Position numbers and translations under genes: made by a program. Under the pieces are notes generated by a model. It was not told the origin of the DNA. It saw only the letters and a program-made list of their open reading frames with translations, and made no database searches. From assembly GCA_902806595.1 (NCBI GenBank), contig CADCXC010000013.1, positions 1 to 64,000 of the forward strand: DNA of 64,000 bases, read 5' to 3'. This stretch comes from Pyrenopolyporus hunteri (taxonomy: Eukaryota > Ascomycota > Sordariomycetes > Xylariales > Hypoxylaceae). This document shows, piece by piece, positions 48,665 to 59,231 of this stretch (positions within the stretch are counted from its first letter, which is position 1; the number at the start of each line of letters is the position of its first letter).

Positions 48665-50728
48665 CTTCTGTATAGCCCCTTTCTAAGGGTCGAGCAGAAG
48701 CCTAGAGGCCAGAGGAGGTTGCGCAATTCGTTATTCGAGAGAAGTTGTTCGGTTCTGAGTCACCAGCGACACTGGAAATTCATTTGGGTTGCAGTTGCAC
48801 AACCCCACCATCCGTTATGGGGGTATGTAATTAGAGGGGTGCGAATCGCCCGTTATTCAAGTGGAAAATTTAATGCTTGATTCGAGGGGGCTAGGCGACT
48901 TTGATGAATTTGACTGTACGGATAGGTGGTACTTGGGCCATGTATTTAGATAGGTACTTAGGTACTTGTACAGAAAGTGAGGTACCTATATGACGTTGCC
49001 TTTGTTGATAACTCGAATGTCTTTTATTGAAAGTTCCGTTCTTCCAGGACGGTGTACATAGACGATTAAGATAGCTACCACTTTTACTACCTAGGTAGTT
49101 AACTACCTCTTCTTAGTATCACCTTGCACGATATATAGCACCTAGGCATTGTCGGGCATCGTCCTTGGAATTTGAACAATTTGATCATTCTATATTCTTG
49201 CTGTTGGAGGATAACCCTCCTCTCCTAGGAGTAGGAATATTAAGTAGGTACTTATCTTGGGAAATGCAGAATGGTACGGAAAACCCCCATCATGGCGCCC
49301 TATAACCGTAGTACCAAAAGTCACACTACCTGCTTCATAAATGACCTCCTTGGTCAGAAGCTATAGTATAGTTGTCGGCTCATAGCCTGGCCAATCAACC
49401 TGGTATGTTTCTGGTTCTTTCTTGGCCCTGTAAGCTAGGAATGCTTTCAGCTTTGGCAGGTTTAATAAATGGCCCTTTAGTACAACGAATCGAGCTCTGA
49501 AGTGACATCACATCTTACACCGATTCGCCCGACTCCATCACCGAGATACACCAAAATGTTCAACTGCATTAGAATTCGCCGAGGGCTGAGGCATCTGATA
49601 TGCTAATTTGATATTAGGTAGAATAAGTGCTTATAGACATTGATAATCGATATTTATTATTTTACTTATTGCCTAAGTTTATAATTAAGAGAATTCTGTA
49701 TGAGTAATACCCATACATGTATAGGTACTCTGTCTACCTATTGGTACTATTAGAGATACATCATTGTCGATAGACAGGGAATTCAAAGAGGTACATGATG
49801 TTGATAAGGTAAAAGAGGGTCCAATCAGGTGAAAAGCACAGACGGTACCGTCGAATTTAGGGCGGGGAAGTTGCATCTATTTAATATTACCTACCTAGGT
49901 GCCTAGCGCCGCTACAAGGGAACAAGAGTGAAATATGGGGCGACCGTGGCACTGGGCAGAGATTTCCGTCGTCTGGCACAGGCACCTCAAGCAACTAAGC
50001 CACAGCGTTTCAGGTGCCAGGCGACCCCATTGCTAGGTACTTACACGTCTGTGTAGCAGGTATGTAGGTACAGCCATCGCCAGAAGCCCATACCAGGATA
50101 ACAGATGTACATACCATAGTAGGTAAGGCGGTGGTACCTATGTAGTAGGCAAGGCAGGCGTAGGCAATTGAAAAGGCAAGGTGCGAGCAGCAGCAGCGGC
50201 AGCAGCAACAGCAGCACATAGCGCTGGTACAATGCCAAAGTACATAGCTCCAGCCCGCCGCGTTAAACCTATTTCCACCAAAAGCATCTTTCTTCTTGGT
50301 CACAACACAATCCATCCACCAAAAGCGACCCTCTCTCATTCACTCTCTCTCTCTAACTATTAAACTCTCTCTCTCACTCTCATGATACCCCTTCGACGAT
50401 CTAATTTGGAAATCTAGATCTACTGCGAGCAGACGAAAACCGCGTAGAATTCCTCGGAAAGAAAGAGATAAACAGTATTTACTCCGCCTTGCCCAGCATA
50501 ATTTTTTGGGTGTCGGGAGCACGAGGCGACGTTGATCTCTGCCCGGTTCCCTCCACCCCCCCAAGTCGCCAAATTGACCCGACATCGACCTAACTCATTG
50601 CATCACTCCACCAGACCGCCCACGCGATCAGCAAGCGCAGCCCCCAAAGCCGGTACTCTCCTACCGGCATCAACGCCTCAGAACTCGCCCATAAACCTGA
50701 CGCTGCATACCTAATATCCAACCTCATC
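48665..50728. other. 2-kb divergent intergenic region (frs1 / tpd3)
   Basis: Promoters of two divergent housekeeping genes. Copies of the dispersed palindrome lie at 48,949-48,970, 49,087-49,107 and 49,888-49,905. A CAG-type repeat lies at 50,186-50,216 and a ct-repeat at about 50,335-50,382, the latter typical of fungal core promoters. Short frames around 50,010-50,585 arise from these repeats and are not called. Confidence 0.6.
50186..50216. repeat. CAG/CTG trinucleotide repeat (imperfect, ~10 units)
   Basis: A run of gcagcagcagcggcagcag followed by caacagcagcac, about 510 bases upstream of the PP2A scaffold gene start. It is interrupted by one cgg and one caa unit. Confidence 0.88.
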
Positions 50729-53197
50729 ATGGCTGACGCGCCAAATGCGAACGATGAGCTCTACCCCATCGCCGTTCTCATAGACGAACTAAAGGTAAGG
50801 CGGTGGAACCCTCCCTTCTCCCCCCCGACCCTTTTTATATCAGAACCTCAGCCTCTAACCCTACCACCAGCATGACGACGTTCTGCTCCGATTGAACGCC
50901 ATCCATCGTCTCTCGACGATCGCGCTCGCTTTAGGTGCCGAGCGCACTCGTGACGAACTCATTCCCTTCTTAGATGGTTAGATAACGAATACTCCTCCCT
51001 CCCCCCTGCTTTCCGAACCAAAATATAAAAAAATGAAAAGAAAGAAATCACGATCTAACGCCAAGCAATATCAGAGTCGGTCGAAGACGAGGATGAGGTT
51101 CTCGTAGCCCTAAGCGAGGAGCTGGGCAACTTTATCGAATATGTCGGCGGCCCCCAGTACGGCCACGTCCTCCTCTCCCCCCTCGAGAATCTCGCAGCTA
51201 TCGAAGAGCCCGTCGTCCGGGATAAGGTCCGTCCAAACAAGTTCTAGCGGGGTCGTTCCCCGACGGTTCGTATCTACATAACTAACTATATCTCGTAAAC
51301 ATAGGCCGTCGAGTCCCTCAACAAGATCTGCAACGAGCTCTCGCCCCAGCAGGTCGAAGAGTACTTCATCCCCCTAACCATCCGACTATCCAAAGCAGAC
51401 TGGTTCACCTCTAAAGTGTCCGGATGCGGTCTCTACACGACCCCTTACAAGAAGGTATCGCCTCCCGTCCAGGAGCAGCTTCGCCAACAGTTCGGCCATC
51501 TCGTGCACGACGAGACCCCGATGGTGCGAAGACAATCTGCCACCAACCTGGCCAAGTTCGTGAAGGAAATGCCCGCGGCCATCGTCGTGGAAGAGATGAT
51601 ACCCCTTTTCCAACATCTTGCGCAGGATGAGCAGGATAGCGTGCGATTGCTGACGGTCGAGGTTCTCATCTCCATCGCCGAGGTCGTACCTAAGGAGCAG
51701 CAGAGCAGCCACGGCGTCTTACTCACGTCGTTACGAAACTTGATAGAGGACAAGAGCTGGAGAGTTCGATATATGATTGCCGATAGATTCGAAAAGGTAC
51801 TCTGCCTTTTTTTTTTTTTTTTTTTTCTCCCTTTTCTTCATTTCTTTTTTTCCATAGACCCCCCAGCCCCTCATTTACAGGCCCCCCTTAGCTAACAGTA
51901 CGCGATGTGCCCAGATTGCGAAAGCTGTAGACGAAGAAGTGGTCTCCCGAGACCTGGTACCCGCGTTTGTCAAGCTGCTGAAGGATAACGAGGCAGAAGT
52001 TAGGACCGCCATTGCCGGCCAGATCCCCGGCTTCTGCAGCTTGGTCGACAGGACCACGCTGCTCAACGACATCATGGGTTCCATCGAAGACCTTGTCTCC
52101 GACACGTCTCAGCACGTCCGTGCCGCTCTGGGTACTCAGATCAGCGGCCTAGCCCCGATCTTGGGTAAACAGGAGTATGTTCACATATTTCCTTTTTCTT
52201 CTCTCACCCCCTTTCCCCCCTTTCGCCCCTCTCGCTGTCTCCCCGGAATTTAGGTATACTAACGTTTTCCTAGGACTATCGATCATCTCCTTCCTATGTT
52301 CTTGCAGATGCTGAAGGACGAATTCCCCGAAGTGCGCCTGCACATCATCTCGAAGCTCGAGCTCGTCAACCAAGGTATGTCGTATTCCTATCAGACTTCG
52401 TAGATGCTCTCGACGTTAATGTCTCGCCCGTAGTCATCGGTATCGATTTGCTCTCCCAATCTCTCCTGCCCGCGATCGTGCAGCTTGCAGAGGACAAGCA
52501 ATGGAGAGTGCGACTTGCTATCATCGAGTACATCCCGCTCCTAGCCAGCCAACTCGGAGTTAAGTTCTTCGACGAGAAGCTGAGCTCCTTATGCATGGGT
52601 TGGCTCGGAGACACGGTGTTCTCGATCCGAGAAGCGGCAACTCATAACCTGAAGAAGCTTACGGAGGTCTTCGGCGTCGAGTGGGCTAGCGAAGCGATCA
52701 TCCCGAAGGTGATGGCTATGGGTTCTCATCCCAACTACCTATACCGGATGACAACCTGCTTCGCCATCTCGGTAAGTGGATTTGGTTACTCTCATATCGC
52801 GTGTTTCTCGGTAGTTTGCAAATTTTTTAACTCAAAGTCTTAGACCCTAGCGACCGTCGTCAGCCTGGACGTGATCGGGAAGTCTATCCTTCCCATGCTA
52901 GAAAAGCTTGTGGAGGACGATATCCCGAACATCCGCTTCAACGTGGCCAAGACGTACGCCGTGCTGATCGACGTGTTAAAACGATTGCCGGACGAGGGCA
53001 CCATCTACAGTCTGGAGAAGGCCGGAACGACGACGACGACCCCTTCTCCTCGGGCTACGGAGCTCATCCAGCAGCGCATCCTCCCCAACCTGGAGAAACT
53101 GCAGAAGGACGACGACGTGGACGTGCGCTACTTTGCCACGACCGCCATGGCGGGTATTCCCGGAATGGGTGGGGAGCCTATGAATACATCGCCGTAG
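50729..53197 (+). CDS. tpd3: PP2A scaffold (A / PR65) regulatory subunit
   Basis: HEAT-repeat scaffold that holds the catalytic C and regulatory B subunits of protein phosphatase 2A. Eight exons with introns 50,795-50,870, 50,977-51,074, 51,227-51,304, 51,797-51,914, 52,175-52,273, 52,375-52,433 and 52,772-52,843 give 622 residues. HEAT helices recur throughout, for example MVRRQSATNLAKF, DSVRLLTVEVLISIAEV, WRVRYMIADRFEKV, EVRTAIAGQIPGF, WRVRLAIIEYIPLLA and SIREAATHNLKKL. The start MADAPNANDELYPIAVLIDE is typical of the family. The C-terminus ends after DVRYFATTAM and a short Gly/Pro tail. Intron 4 contains an uninterrupted run of 20 T at 51,807-51,826. The ATG at 50,729 follows a ct-rich leader. 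Confidence 0.96.
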
Positions 53198-53665
53198 ATG
53201 TGAGACATTTTTAAAAGAGAATTCTTCCAACATGCAGCCATGTCTAGAGTGTGTCACTAGCCGCACCTCTCGCGAGATAAGCCCGTCACGATTTGTCCAA
53301 CCCGAGTGTTTGTTCGTACAGGAAGTCCCGCTCAGAGCTTGGATTCTGAGGGGTCTGTAGAGTAAGATGTACGGGAGTTTACGCATACGCTCGTCAAATG
53401 CATTTTTTTGGAGGTTTGTGTCCCTACTCGGCGTTGAGGCCCAGTGGGAGTTTAAAGTCGAACACACTCCTATAGAAGAAAGAAAAAAAGGGGGGGGAGA
53501 AGGGGGAGAAGGCATCGGGCTGTGAGCTCCCCCCCAAACGGTGCTCGTCTCGGCAGCTTACTCGACCCGATTCGTGTATGATATAAAAAAATGACGAAAA
53601 AAAGAACATGATCAAGCTTAATAGATCTCAGTCAAACAGACCTTTTCTGCATGTGATATTTTTTA
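53198..53665. other. Short tail-to-tail intergenic region
   Basis: 3' ends of the PP2A scaffold and EFM4 genes. It has a G-rich run at about 53,490-53,499 and A-rich tracts near 53,580-53,605 but no gene. Confidence 0.6.
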
Positions 53666-54688
53666 TTACAGATCATCTTCTCCTGTTGGATAACAATCCC
53701 AATCCCGTAGCGCCAGGAGACTCTCTTCTAGTATCGGTGACATCTTCTTAAAGCATAAGCTGGTAATAGTCTGGCCCGTAACGCCGCCGAAGCTGAAGCT
53801 CGGATAGTCGACCTTGCCGACCAGCTTGAACCGCCACCCCTTCGCCTTCCCGTCCTCCCGGCTGCTCTCGAACCACCCCCGCAGCTCGTCCTCCGTCCAG
53901 TTGCAGCTCGTCACGAGGAACAAACCCCCGTCCCGCATCAGCTCGGCTACGCGCTCCGCGTACGATTCGCTTACGCGCCGCCCCGTTGCAGGGTCGACTT
54001 CCGAGGATAGGGATATCGCGTCGAAGGTCCCTTTGTCGAGAACTACGCCCCATCCCTTCGGCTGCTGCGCGTCGGCTAGGAGGGCGGAGGCCGGCGAGCG
54101 TAGGATGTCGTGCTCGAGGAACTCGACCGGCTTCTCGGAGCTAGTTGCTGCTGCGGACGGATCTGATTTCGAATCTGAGTCTTTGTCTTGGTCTTGGTCT
54201 GGGGTTTCGGTTGCGGGCGAGTCTGCCGAATCGTGCGACTTCGGCCGCGACCGCGCCTCCGCAATGCGCCGCGCGAGCTCGACGCTCTGCCGCGAGTAAT
54301 CCACGCCCAGCATGCGCCCGCGCCAGCCCGCGTCGCGCAGCCCGAACAGCAGCGACCCGTTGCCCGTGCCCAGGTCCAGGAAGGAGGTGTAGTCTAGGGT
54401 CAGGCGCATGTACGAGTGCAGCATCGAGGCGGCCGCCGCTTTGGTCAAGAACTCGATTAGCTTCGCTTCGGCGTCCGAGTCGTCGAACCATACCGTCCCG
54501 GTGTCGGCGGGGTTGTCGGCGTGGTTGGAGAGCTCGGTCGCGTAGAGGTTGTCCCAGCTTTGGTTATGATTAGGCGCGTTAGCTGATAGCTGATTGCCCG
54601 GGGAGGTGGTGCCTGGGGTAGCCTATAGGAATGCGTACTATTCTTTGGTCCCTAGCTCGGAGGGCTCGAGGTGTGTTGGTTTGGACAT
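53666..54688 (-). CDS. efm4: EF1A lysine methyltransferase EFM4-like
   Basis: Predicted SAM-dependent seven-beta-strand methyltransferase that modifies a lysine of translation elongation factor 1A in the cytosol. Two exons with intron 54,558-54,638 give 313 residues. Exon 1 reads MSKPTHLEPSELGTKE and joins YWDNLYATELSNHADN, the family's N-terminal signature; DTGTVWFDDSDAEAK follows. Motif I is LDLGTGNGSLLFGL from about 77, and the motif near GVVLDKGTFDAISL is present. The region at about 123-160 is an Asp/Ser/Gln-rich low-complexity insert not seen in the yeast protein. The intron acceptor is aaag, but its ctaac branch site about 25 bases upstream supports it. It is divergent from the mitochondrial processing peptidase gene, with 514 bases between starts. 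Confidence 0.9.
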
Positions 54689-55202
54689 CGTGGCGTATTG
54701 GGCCAGTTAGAGATCGGATTTCACTGTGACTGGATGGGAATGGTATGGTCGTTCTCGAGGGTCGTTTGTGAAAGTTTCAATGCTGGATCTGATAGGGATT
54801 TCTGTGCCTGACTTGCAGGAAAACCAACAATGAACAGCCAACAAGCACCGGCCAACGATCGCCAACCGCCCAATCGCTAGCTACAGTATTAATCATTCAA
54901 CTTTTCGAAGGTGGGAGGTCGAAGGAGGGGCAGAACGGCAGAATTCGCAGGATTGGCAGGCGGTCTAGGGTATTTCTTTGCTAATATGTATAGGTACCTA
55001 GGTATTACATTGAAGGAGGTAGGATAAGAATATTGGTGGGTCTGGGTCAAGTGTGGCTAAGACGATAAACGATTAGTGATACGCGATAAGCGATAAGCGA
55101 TTAGCGATTAGCCCGGGTTCTCCATAAACTTTTCTGTCGTCACGGGCAAATCTCTTCGACTTCTTTGTTAACGGTTCTCGCCGCAAACCCGATGTTTTCA
55201 AC
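54689..55202. other. Compact divergent promoter with 7-bp repeats
   Basis: 514 bases between the efm4 and mas2 starts. It contains a tandem array of 7-bp cgataag/cgattag units at 55,063-55,112 and a copy of the dispersed palindrome at 54,990-55,006. Confidence 0.65.
55063..55112. repeat. Heptamer array cgataag / cgattag
   Basis: About six units of a 7-bp motif, alternating cgataag and cgattag with small interruptions, lie about 90-140 bases upstream of the mas2 start codon. GATAAG is the core recognised by fungal GATA factors, so clustering here could be regulatory or could be chance microsatellite growth. Confidence 0.7.
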
Positions 55203-57029
55203 ATGTTTCGCGCTTCCTCGTCCAGATACTTGACTAGAAGCCTCGCCTCTCCAGCGCGAGCATGCGCCAGGACTTTGCGACCCCTCCAGACTCGTACGTT
55301 AGCTAGTGTAGACGTGCCAAGGGCAAAGGTAAGTGACTCGTCTACCGATCACTTCTTACTTCTTATTACAGACGTAAGCCCGGAAGCGTGCGAATCTGAC
55401 TGCTGGTAGGAACCGACGGAACTCGACAAAATAACAACCTTACCAAATGGAGTCCGAGTCGCTTCCGAAGCCCTACCAGGATCCTTCTCAGGCGTCGGCG
55501 TCTATATCGCGGGCGGGTCGAGGTACGAGAACGCCCACCTGAGTGGGGTGAGCCACATCGTCGACCGGCTAGCCTTCCATTCTACTACGAACAGGACCCC
55601 CGAGGAGATACAAGACACGGTAGAGTCCCTAGGAGGAAACGTACAATGCGTCTCGTCCCGAGAGTCCATAATGTACCAGGCCGCTACTTTCAACTCGGCG
55701 GTTCCGACGGCGACCGAGCTCCTCGCCGACACCGTACGGAATGCTCGAATCACGGACGAGGAGGTCGCCGGAGAGCTGCTGACGGCCGAGTACGAAATCA
55801 ACGAGATCTGGAAGAAGCCCGAGCTTATCATCCCCGAACTGGTGCACATGGCCGCATTCAAGGGCAACACCCTCGGCAACCCTCTGTTGTGTCCTATGGA
55901 GCGGATACCCAAGATAAACAGTTCGGTTGTTCGAACGTACAGAGATACTTTCTACCGCCCGGAGAGGACCGTGGTCGCCTTCGCCGGCGTCCCGCACGCC
56001 GAAGCTATAGAATTGGCATCCAAATTCTTCGGAGATATGAAGGCTCCCGAACAGCCCATCTTGTCTCGCACGGGGTCGGAAACATCTATAGATTCCCTAT
56101 CTTCGGATAGCACCAACGCCTCAGCTTCCTCGCTCTCCTCAGCATCATCCTCCTCCTCTTCTTCATCACAGTCCTCTGGCATAATGTCTAGGATACCACT
56201 ATTTAAGAACCTCTCCACCTCCGCAAGCCGCAAGGCTTCCGTCTCCGACGCTCCGATAATCCCGCCGACACTAGAAGAAATCAACATGCCCTCGCATTAC
56301 ACGGGCGGTTTCGTCGCGCTCCCGCCGCAGCCTCCCGCTTCCAACCCCCACCAACCCGTCTTCACCCATATCCACATCGCATTTGAGGGATTACCCATCG
56401 CATCGGACGACATCTACGCGCTGGCAACGCTCAACACCCTTCTCGGCGGCGGCGGCTCCTTCTCCGCCGGCGGGCCCGGGAAGGGTATGTATTCGAGATT
56501 GTACACCAACGTGCTTAACCAGCACGCTTGGGTGGAATCCTGCATCGCGTTCAACCATTCTTACACAGATTCCGGCCTATTCGGCATCTCCGCGCAATGC
56601 ATTCCCGGCCGGACCCAGAACATGCTGGACGTCATGTGCCAGGAGCTGAGGGCTCTTACGGTAGACGCCGGCTTCGCGGCCCTCGGCCACGCGGAAGTAA
56701 ACCGCGCCAAGAATCAGCTGCGCTCCAGCCTGCTGATGAACCTCGAGAGCAGGATGGTCGAGTTAGAAGATCTAGGCAGGCAAGTGCAAGTGCACGGTCG
56801 CAAGATACCCGTCCAGGAGATGTGCCGAAAGATCGAGCGCCTCACGATCAGCGACCTGCGTCGGGTAGCGAAACTAGTCGTAGGGGGGTTAGTACAAAAC
56901 GAGGGTAAGGGAAGCGGTGCTCCGACCGTGGTGATACAAGAGGCACAGAATCCGTTTAGCTCAACAAAGCAGATGTCCTGGGAGGAGATCCAAGACAGGA
57001 TATACAGGTGGGGTTTGGGTAGACGATGA
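55203..57029 (+). CDS. mas2: Mitochondrial processing peptidase alpha subunit
   Basis: Substrate-recognising subunit of the matrix peptidase that removes presequences from imported proteins. Two exons with intron 55,329-55,409 give 581 residues. The N-terminus (MFRASSSRYLTRSLA...) is Arg/Ser-rich, as in a mitochondrial presequence. M16 features follow: TTLPNGVRVASEAL, GVSHIVDRLAFHST in place of the zinc motif HXXEH (as expected for alpha), and GGNVQCVSSRESIMYQAATF. The glycine-rich loop LLGGGGSFSAGGPGKGMYSR is near 386-405. A serine-rich stretch at about 268-300 with a continuous serine run interrupts the two M16 halves; fungal alpha subunits often vary here. The exon 1 donor (aaag|gtaagt) is strong. 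Confidence 0.95.
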
Positions 57030-57524
57030 GGGGAGCTCGACCGCCTCCGACGGTAGCGAAGCACCCCTTTCGAAATCGGGCGCGGCTTTCGCGATCCGCG
57101 ATATGGCCTACTACTGCCCCGATCTCGGCCTCTGAGCCCCGAGGCCCTCTTCGTTTTCAAGCTGTCCAACAGTGTACAATGATGTATATATTAACCATGA
57201 CGAGCGTCGGATTCTGTACGATTGTAGACTCGCTCACGAAACATACCCCGACTAATCGAGACCTTTCCAATCCACAGACGTTCTAGAATGGAGGCACGAC
57301 GCGTGAAGAGGTAGGCATCTTGGACAAGGGTCATGAGTTCAGATACGGCGCCGCGTAAGCTTCGACGCTTACGCGGGGATGAAGCATTATCCTGTGTCAT
57401 ACGTCGGGTACTCCATATTGGGGAGTCTGATGGCGCGAAACGGAAATGAGGGCCCTGGAGAGGTAGGACGAGCACAGTTTTAAGTCCGTCGACTTGTGGA
57501 CTCTAGCACAACGCCGTCGTCGCA
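57030..57524. other. Intergenic region downstream of mas2
   Basis: 3' flank of mas2 and possible promoter of the small putative gene at 57,525. It has an inverted repeat around gcgtaagc-ttcga-cgcttacgc at about 57,352-57,375. I see no gene. Confidence 0.5.
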
Positions 57525-58024
57525 ATGAAGGCATTCGAAAACTATCTCATGAGCTACACTAGCGCGCTCGAGAGACTAGATCGGCGTATCATCACTGATT
57601 TCCAATATCTAGACGCACATTTTCCAGTACACAACGGCTTAACGGTGTTCCTTGATAATTTTTTTTTCTTTCTCATTATAAATTTACAGGCGCGAAGAAA
57701 CATTCACTGCCGGATCTCCCCTTATGGTGGTGCCACCAGATCGCTACCTGGCGTAATCTGTGTCTGTTCCCGTATTTTTGCTCTGCCGTGTCGGCCGAAG
57801 TATGTGTGTCCGACACGGATACTCGCCTACGCGACGTATGGACTCATTATAACTCTGAATTGCAAAGTCGCTATCAAATTATATTTAGATGTTTGCCGTC
57901 ATTCGTTGATGAGGCCGATTCCTCGATAGTTCTTGCTCAACTACTCGTTCCACCTACCGGTTCCATAGAGTTGCCGGAAGGTAACGCTCTTGTTATGTTC
58001 ACGAAAAAGCATCTAGACGTCTAA
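57525..58024 (+). CDS. Putative small two-exon gene, function unknown
   Basis: I do not recognise the product. Exon 1 starts at ATG 57,525 (MKAFENYLMSYTSALERLDR). A second coherent frame ends at 58,024 and includes LPLWWCHQIATWRN, LRDVWTHYNSELQSRYQIIF and VPPTGSIELPEGNALVMF. The two are in different frames, separated by a T-rich stretch that ends in ttacag. Two splice solutions keep both: 57,645-57,697 (gtgttc donor, gcgaag acceptor; 148 residues) or 57,586-57,689 (gtatca donor, ttacag acceptor; 131 residues). Neither has fully consensus sites. Alternatively, this is a decaying gene with a frameshift. The second frame has a balanced, protein-like composition, which is why I report it. Confidence 0.35.
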
Positions 58025-58055
58025 GAAACGAGTAGCAGAGGACAAGCCTTCGACC

Positions 58056-59231
58056 ATGACGGCCATCACGAAAGTGACGCGGGGGATGGATGGCATGGAG
58101 ACGACCCTAACCTACAAGCTGCCGCCACAGACGACTCCGTTCGCCCCGCCCCGCGCACAGGGGGACCACGCCACCGGGATGCCGCCGTCGTGCTCCTTAT
58201 CTGTGTTCTGCCGCAGCCTGTCGTACTACGTCTACTCGATCGACACGGCGACCCACGACCCGCACCCGCTCCGGGGGCAGCACTGCCTCGCCGTGCAGGC
58301 CCTCGGCATCTCCAGCTCCGGAGCCCCGGTCGGCTACGACGAGACGTGCTGGCCCGAGAACTACTTCGCCCTGTTCGACAACGAGTGGGGCGAGCTCAAC
58401 GGCGCCCCGCGCTCCGGCCCCGAGGGGTCCGCCTCCACCGCCGCGTTCCCCGGCGGCGGCTGCCTCGCCGGCTGGACGACGGCGTGCACCACGACGGTCA
58501 CGGCCGGCGGCGACGCCGGGTCCCCCCAGGAGCTCTACCCCCAGGCCTGGTGCTGCCCGCCCGGGCAGTGGACCTGCGCCACGGCCACGGGCCTCGACGA
58601 CAGGGAGGCCCCGCAGCGCCTGTGCCGCAGCTACGTCACGGGCCGCGCCAGCACCGAGATCTGGATGTCCTGGGACCCGGCCTACTTCACGTACACCCTC
58701 GACGGCTCGACGTCCTCCATGTTCGAGGCCTACACGTGGAAGGCGAGCGTCGCCGGCGAGCCGGACCCGGCGCATGCGGCGACCGTGTATCGCAAGGTGT
58801 TCCCGCTCGTGTTGAGTAGCGGTAGCGGTAGCAAGGAAAATCAAGTGGCGGCGACGGCCGTGGAAACGGAGACGGACCCCGCAGTGGTCGTTATCACCGT
58901 CACAGAGGCCGTTACCGTGACGTCGACGGAAGCCGTGGGGATGCTGCAGGGGAGGGCGATGCAGGAATCTGGGCCGAAGTCGGCGTGGGAGCCCGGCGCG
59001 CTCCTGCTTCCCGACACTGACATCCTGGCGTCTAGATGTACGGTCGCGGGTCTGCTGGGAGCCGCCTTTGCTACGGCCGTCATGTCGCTTTTGGCTCTTG
59101 CGATGTTGTACCGTGGTAGGAGACGGGATCGGAGGCGTCGCGAGGTTGTTGCCACTGCTGCTGCTAACGGTAAGACGATGCCTTTCGAGGACGATGGCGG
59201 ACACGAGGTGGGCATTATATTTCAGACTTAG
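58056..59231 (+). CDS. Single-pass membrane protein with cysteine-patterned ectodomain
   Basis: Function unknown. The single open frame gives 391 residues. Cysteines come in a pattern common to fungal cell-surface proteins: CWPENYF, GGGCLAGWTTACTTTV, AWCCPPGQWTCAT and RLCRSY. Near the C-terminus, VAGLLGAAFATAVMSLLALA (about 330-352) is a clear membrane helix followed by the basic RGRRRDRRRR, so the tail should be cytosolic and the Cys-rich part outside. There is no classical N-terminal signal peptide in this frame; an unrecognised intron around 58,180-58,223 (candidate acceptor ctgccgcag) or an upstream exon could change the start. The Ser/Thr/Val-rich stalk before the helix is typical of such proteins. 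GC is high, producing long frames on the opposite strand that are not genes. Confidence 0.65.
   Translation: MTAITKVTRGMDGMETTLTYKLPPQTTPFAPPRAQGDHATGMPPSCSLSVFCRSLSYYVYSIDTATHDPHPLRGQHCLAVQALGISSSGAPVGYDETCWPENYFALFDNEWGELNGAPRSGPEGSASTAAFPGGGCLAGWTTACTTTVTAGGDAGSPQELYPQAWCCPPGQWTCATATGLDDREAPQRLCRSYVTGRASTEIWMSWDPAYFTYTLDGSTSSMFEAYTWKASVAGEPDPAHAATVYRKVFPLVLSSGSGSKENQVAATAVETETDPAVVVITVTEAVTVTSTEAVGMLQGRAMQESGPKSAWEPGALLLPDTDILASRCTVAGLLGAAFATAVMSLLALAMLYRGRRRDRRRREVVATAAANGKTMPFEDDGGHEVGIIFQT

Noticed and set aside
58190..59204. Long frames overlapping the membrane protein gene in other frames and strands
   Set aside because: They are Arg/Pro/Gly/Ala-rich shadows of a GC-rich exon; only the 58,056 frame has a membrane helix and ordered cysteines.
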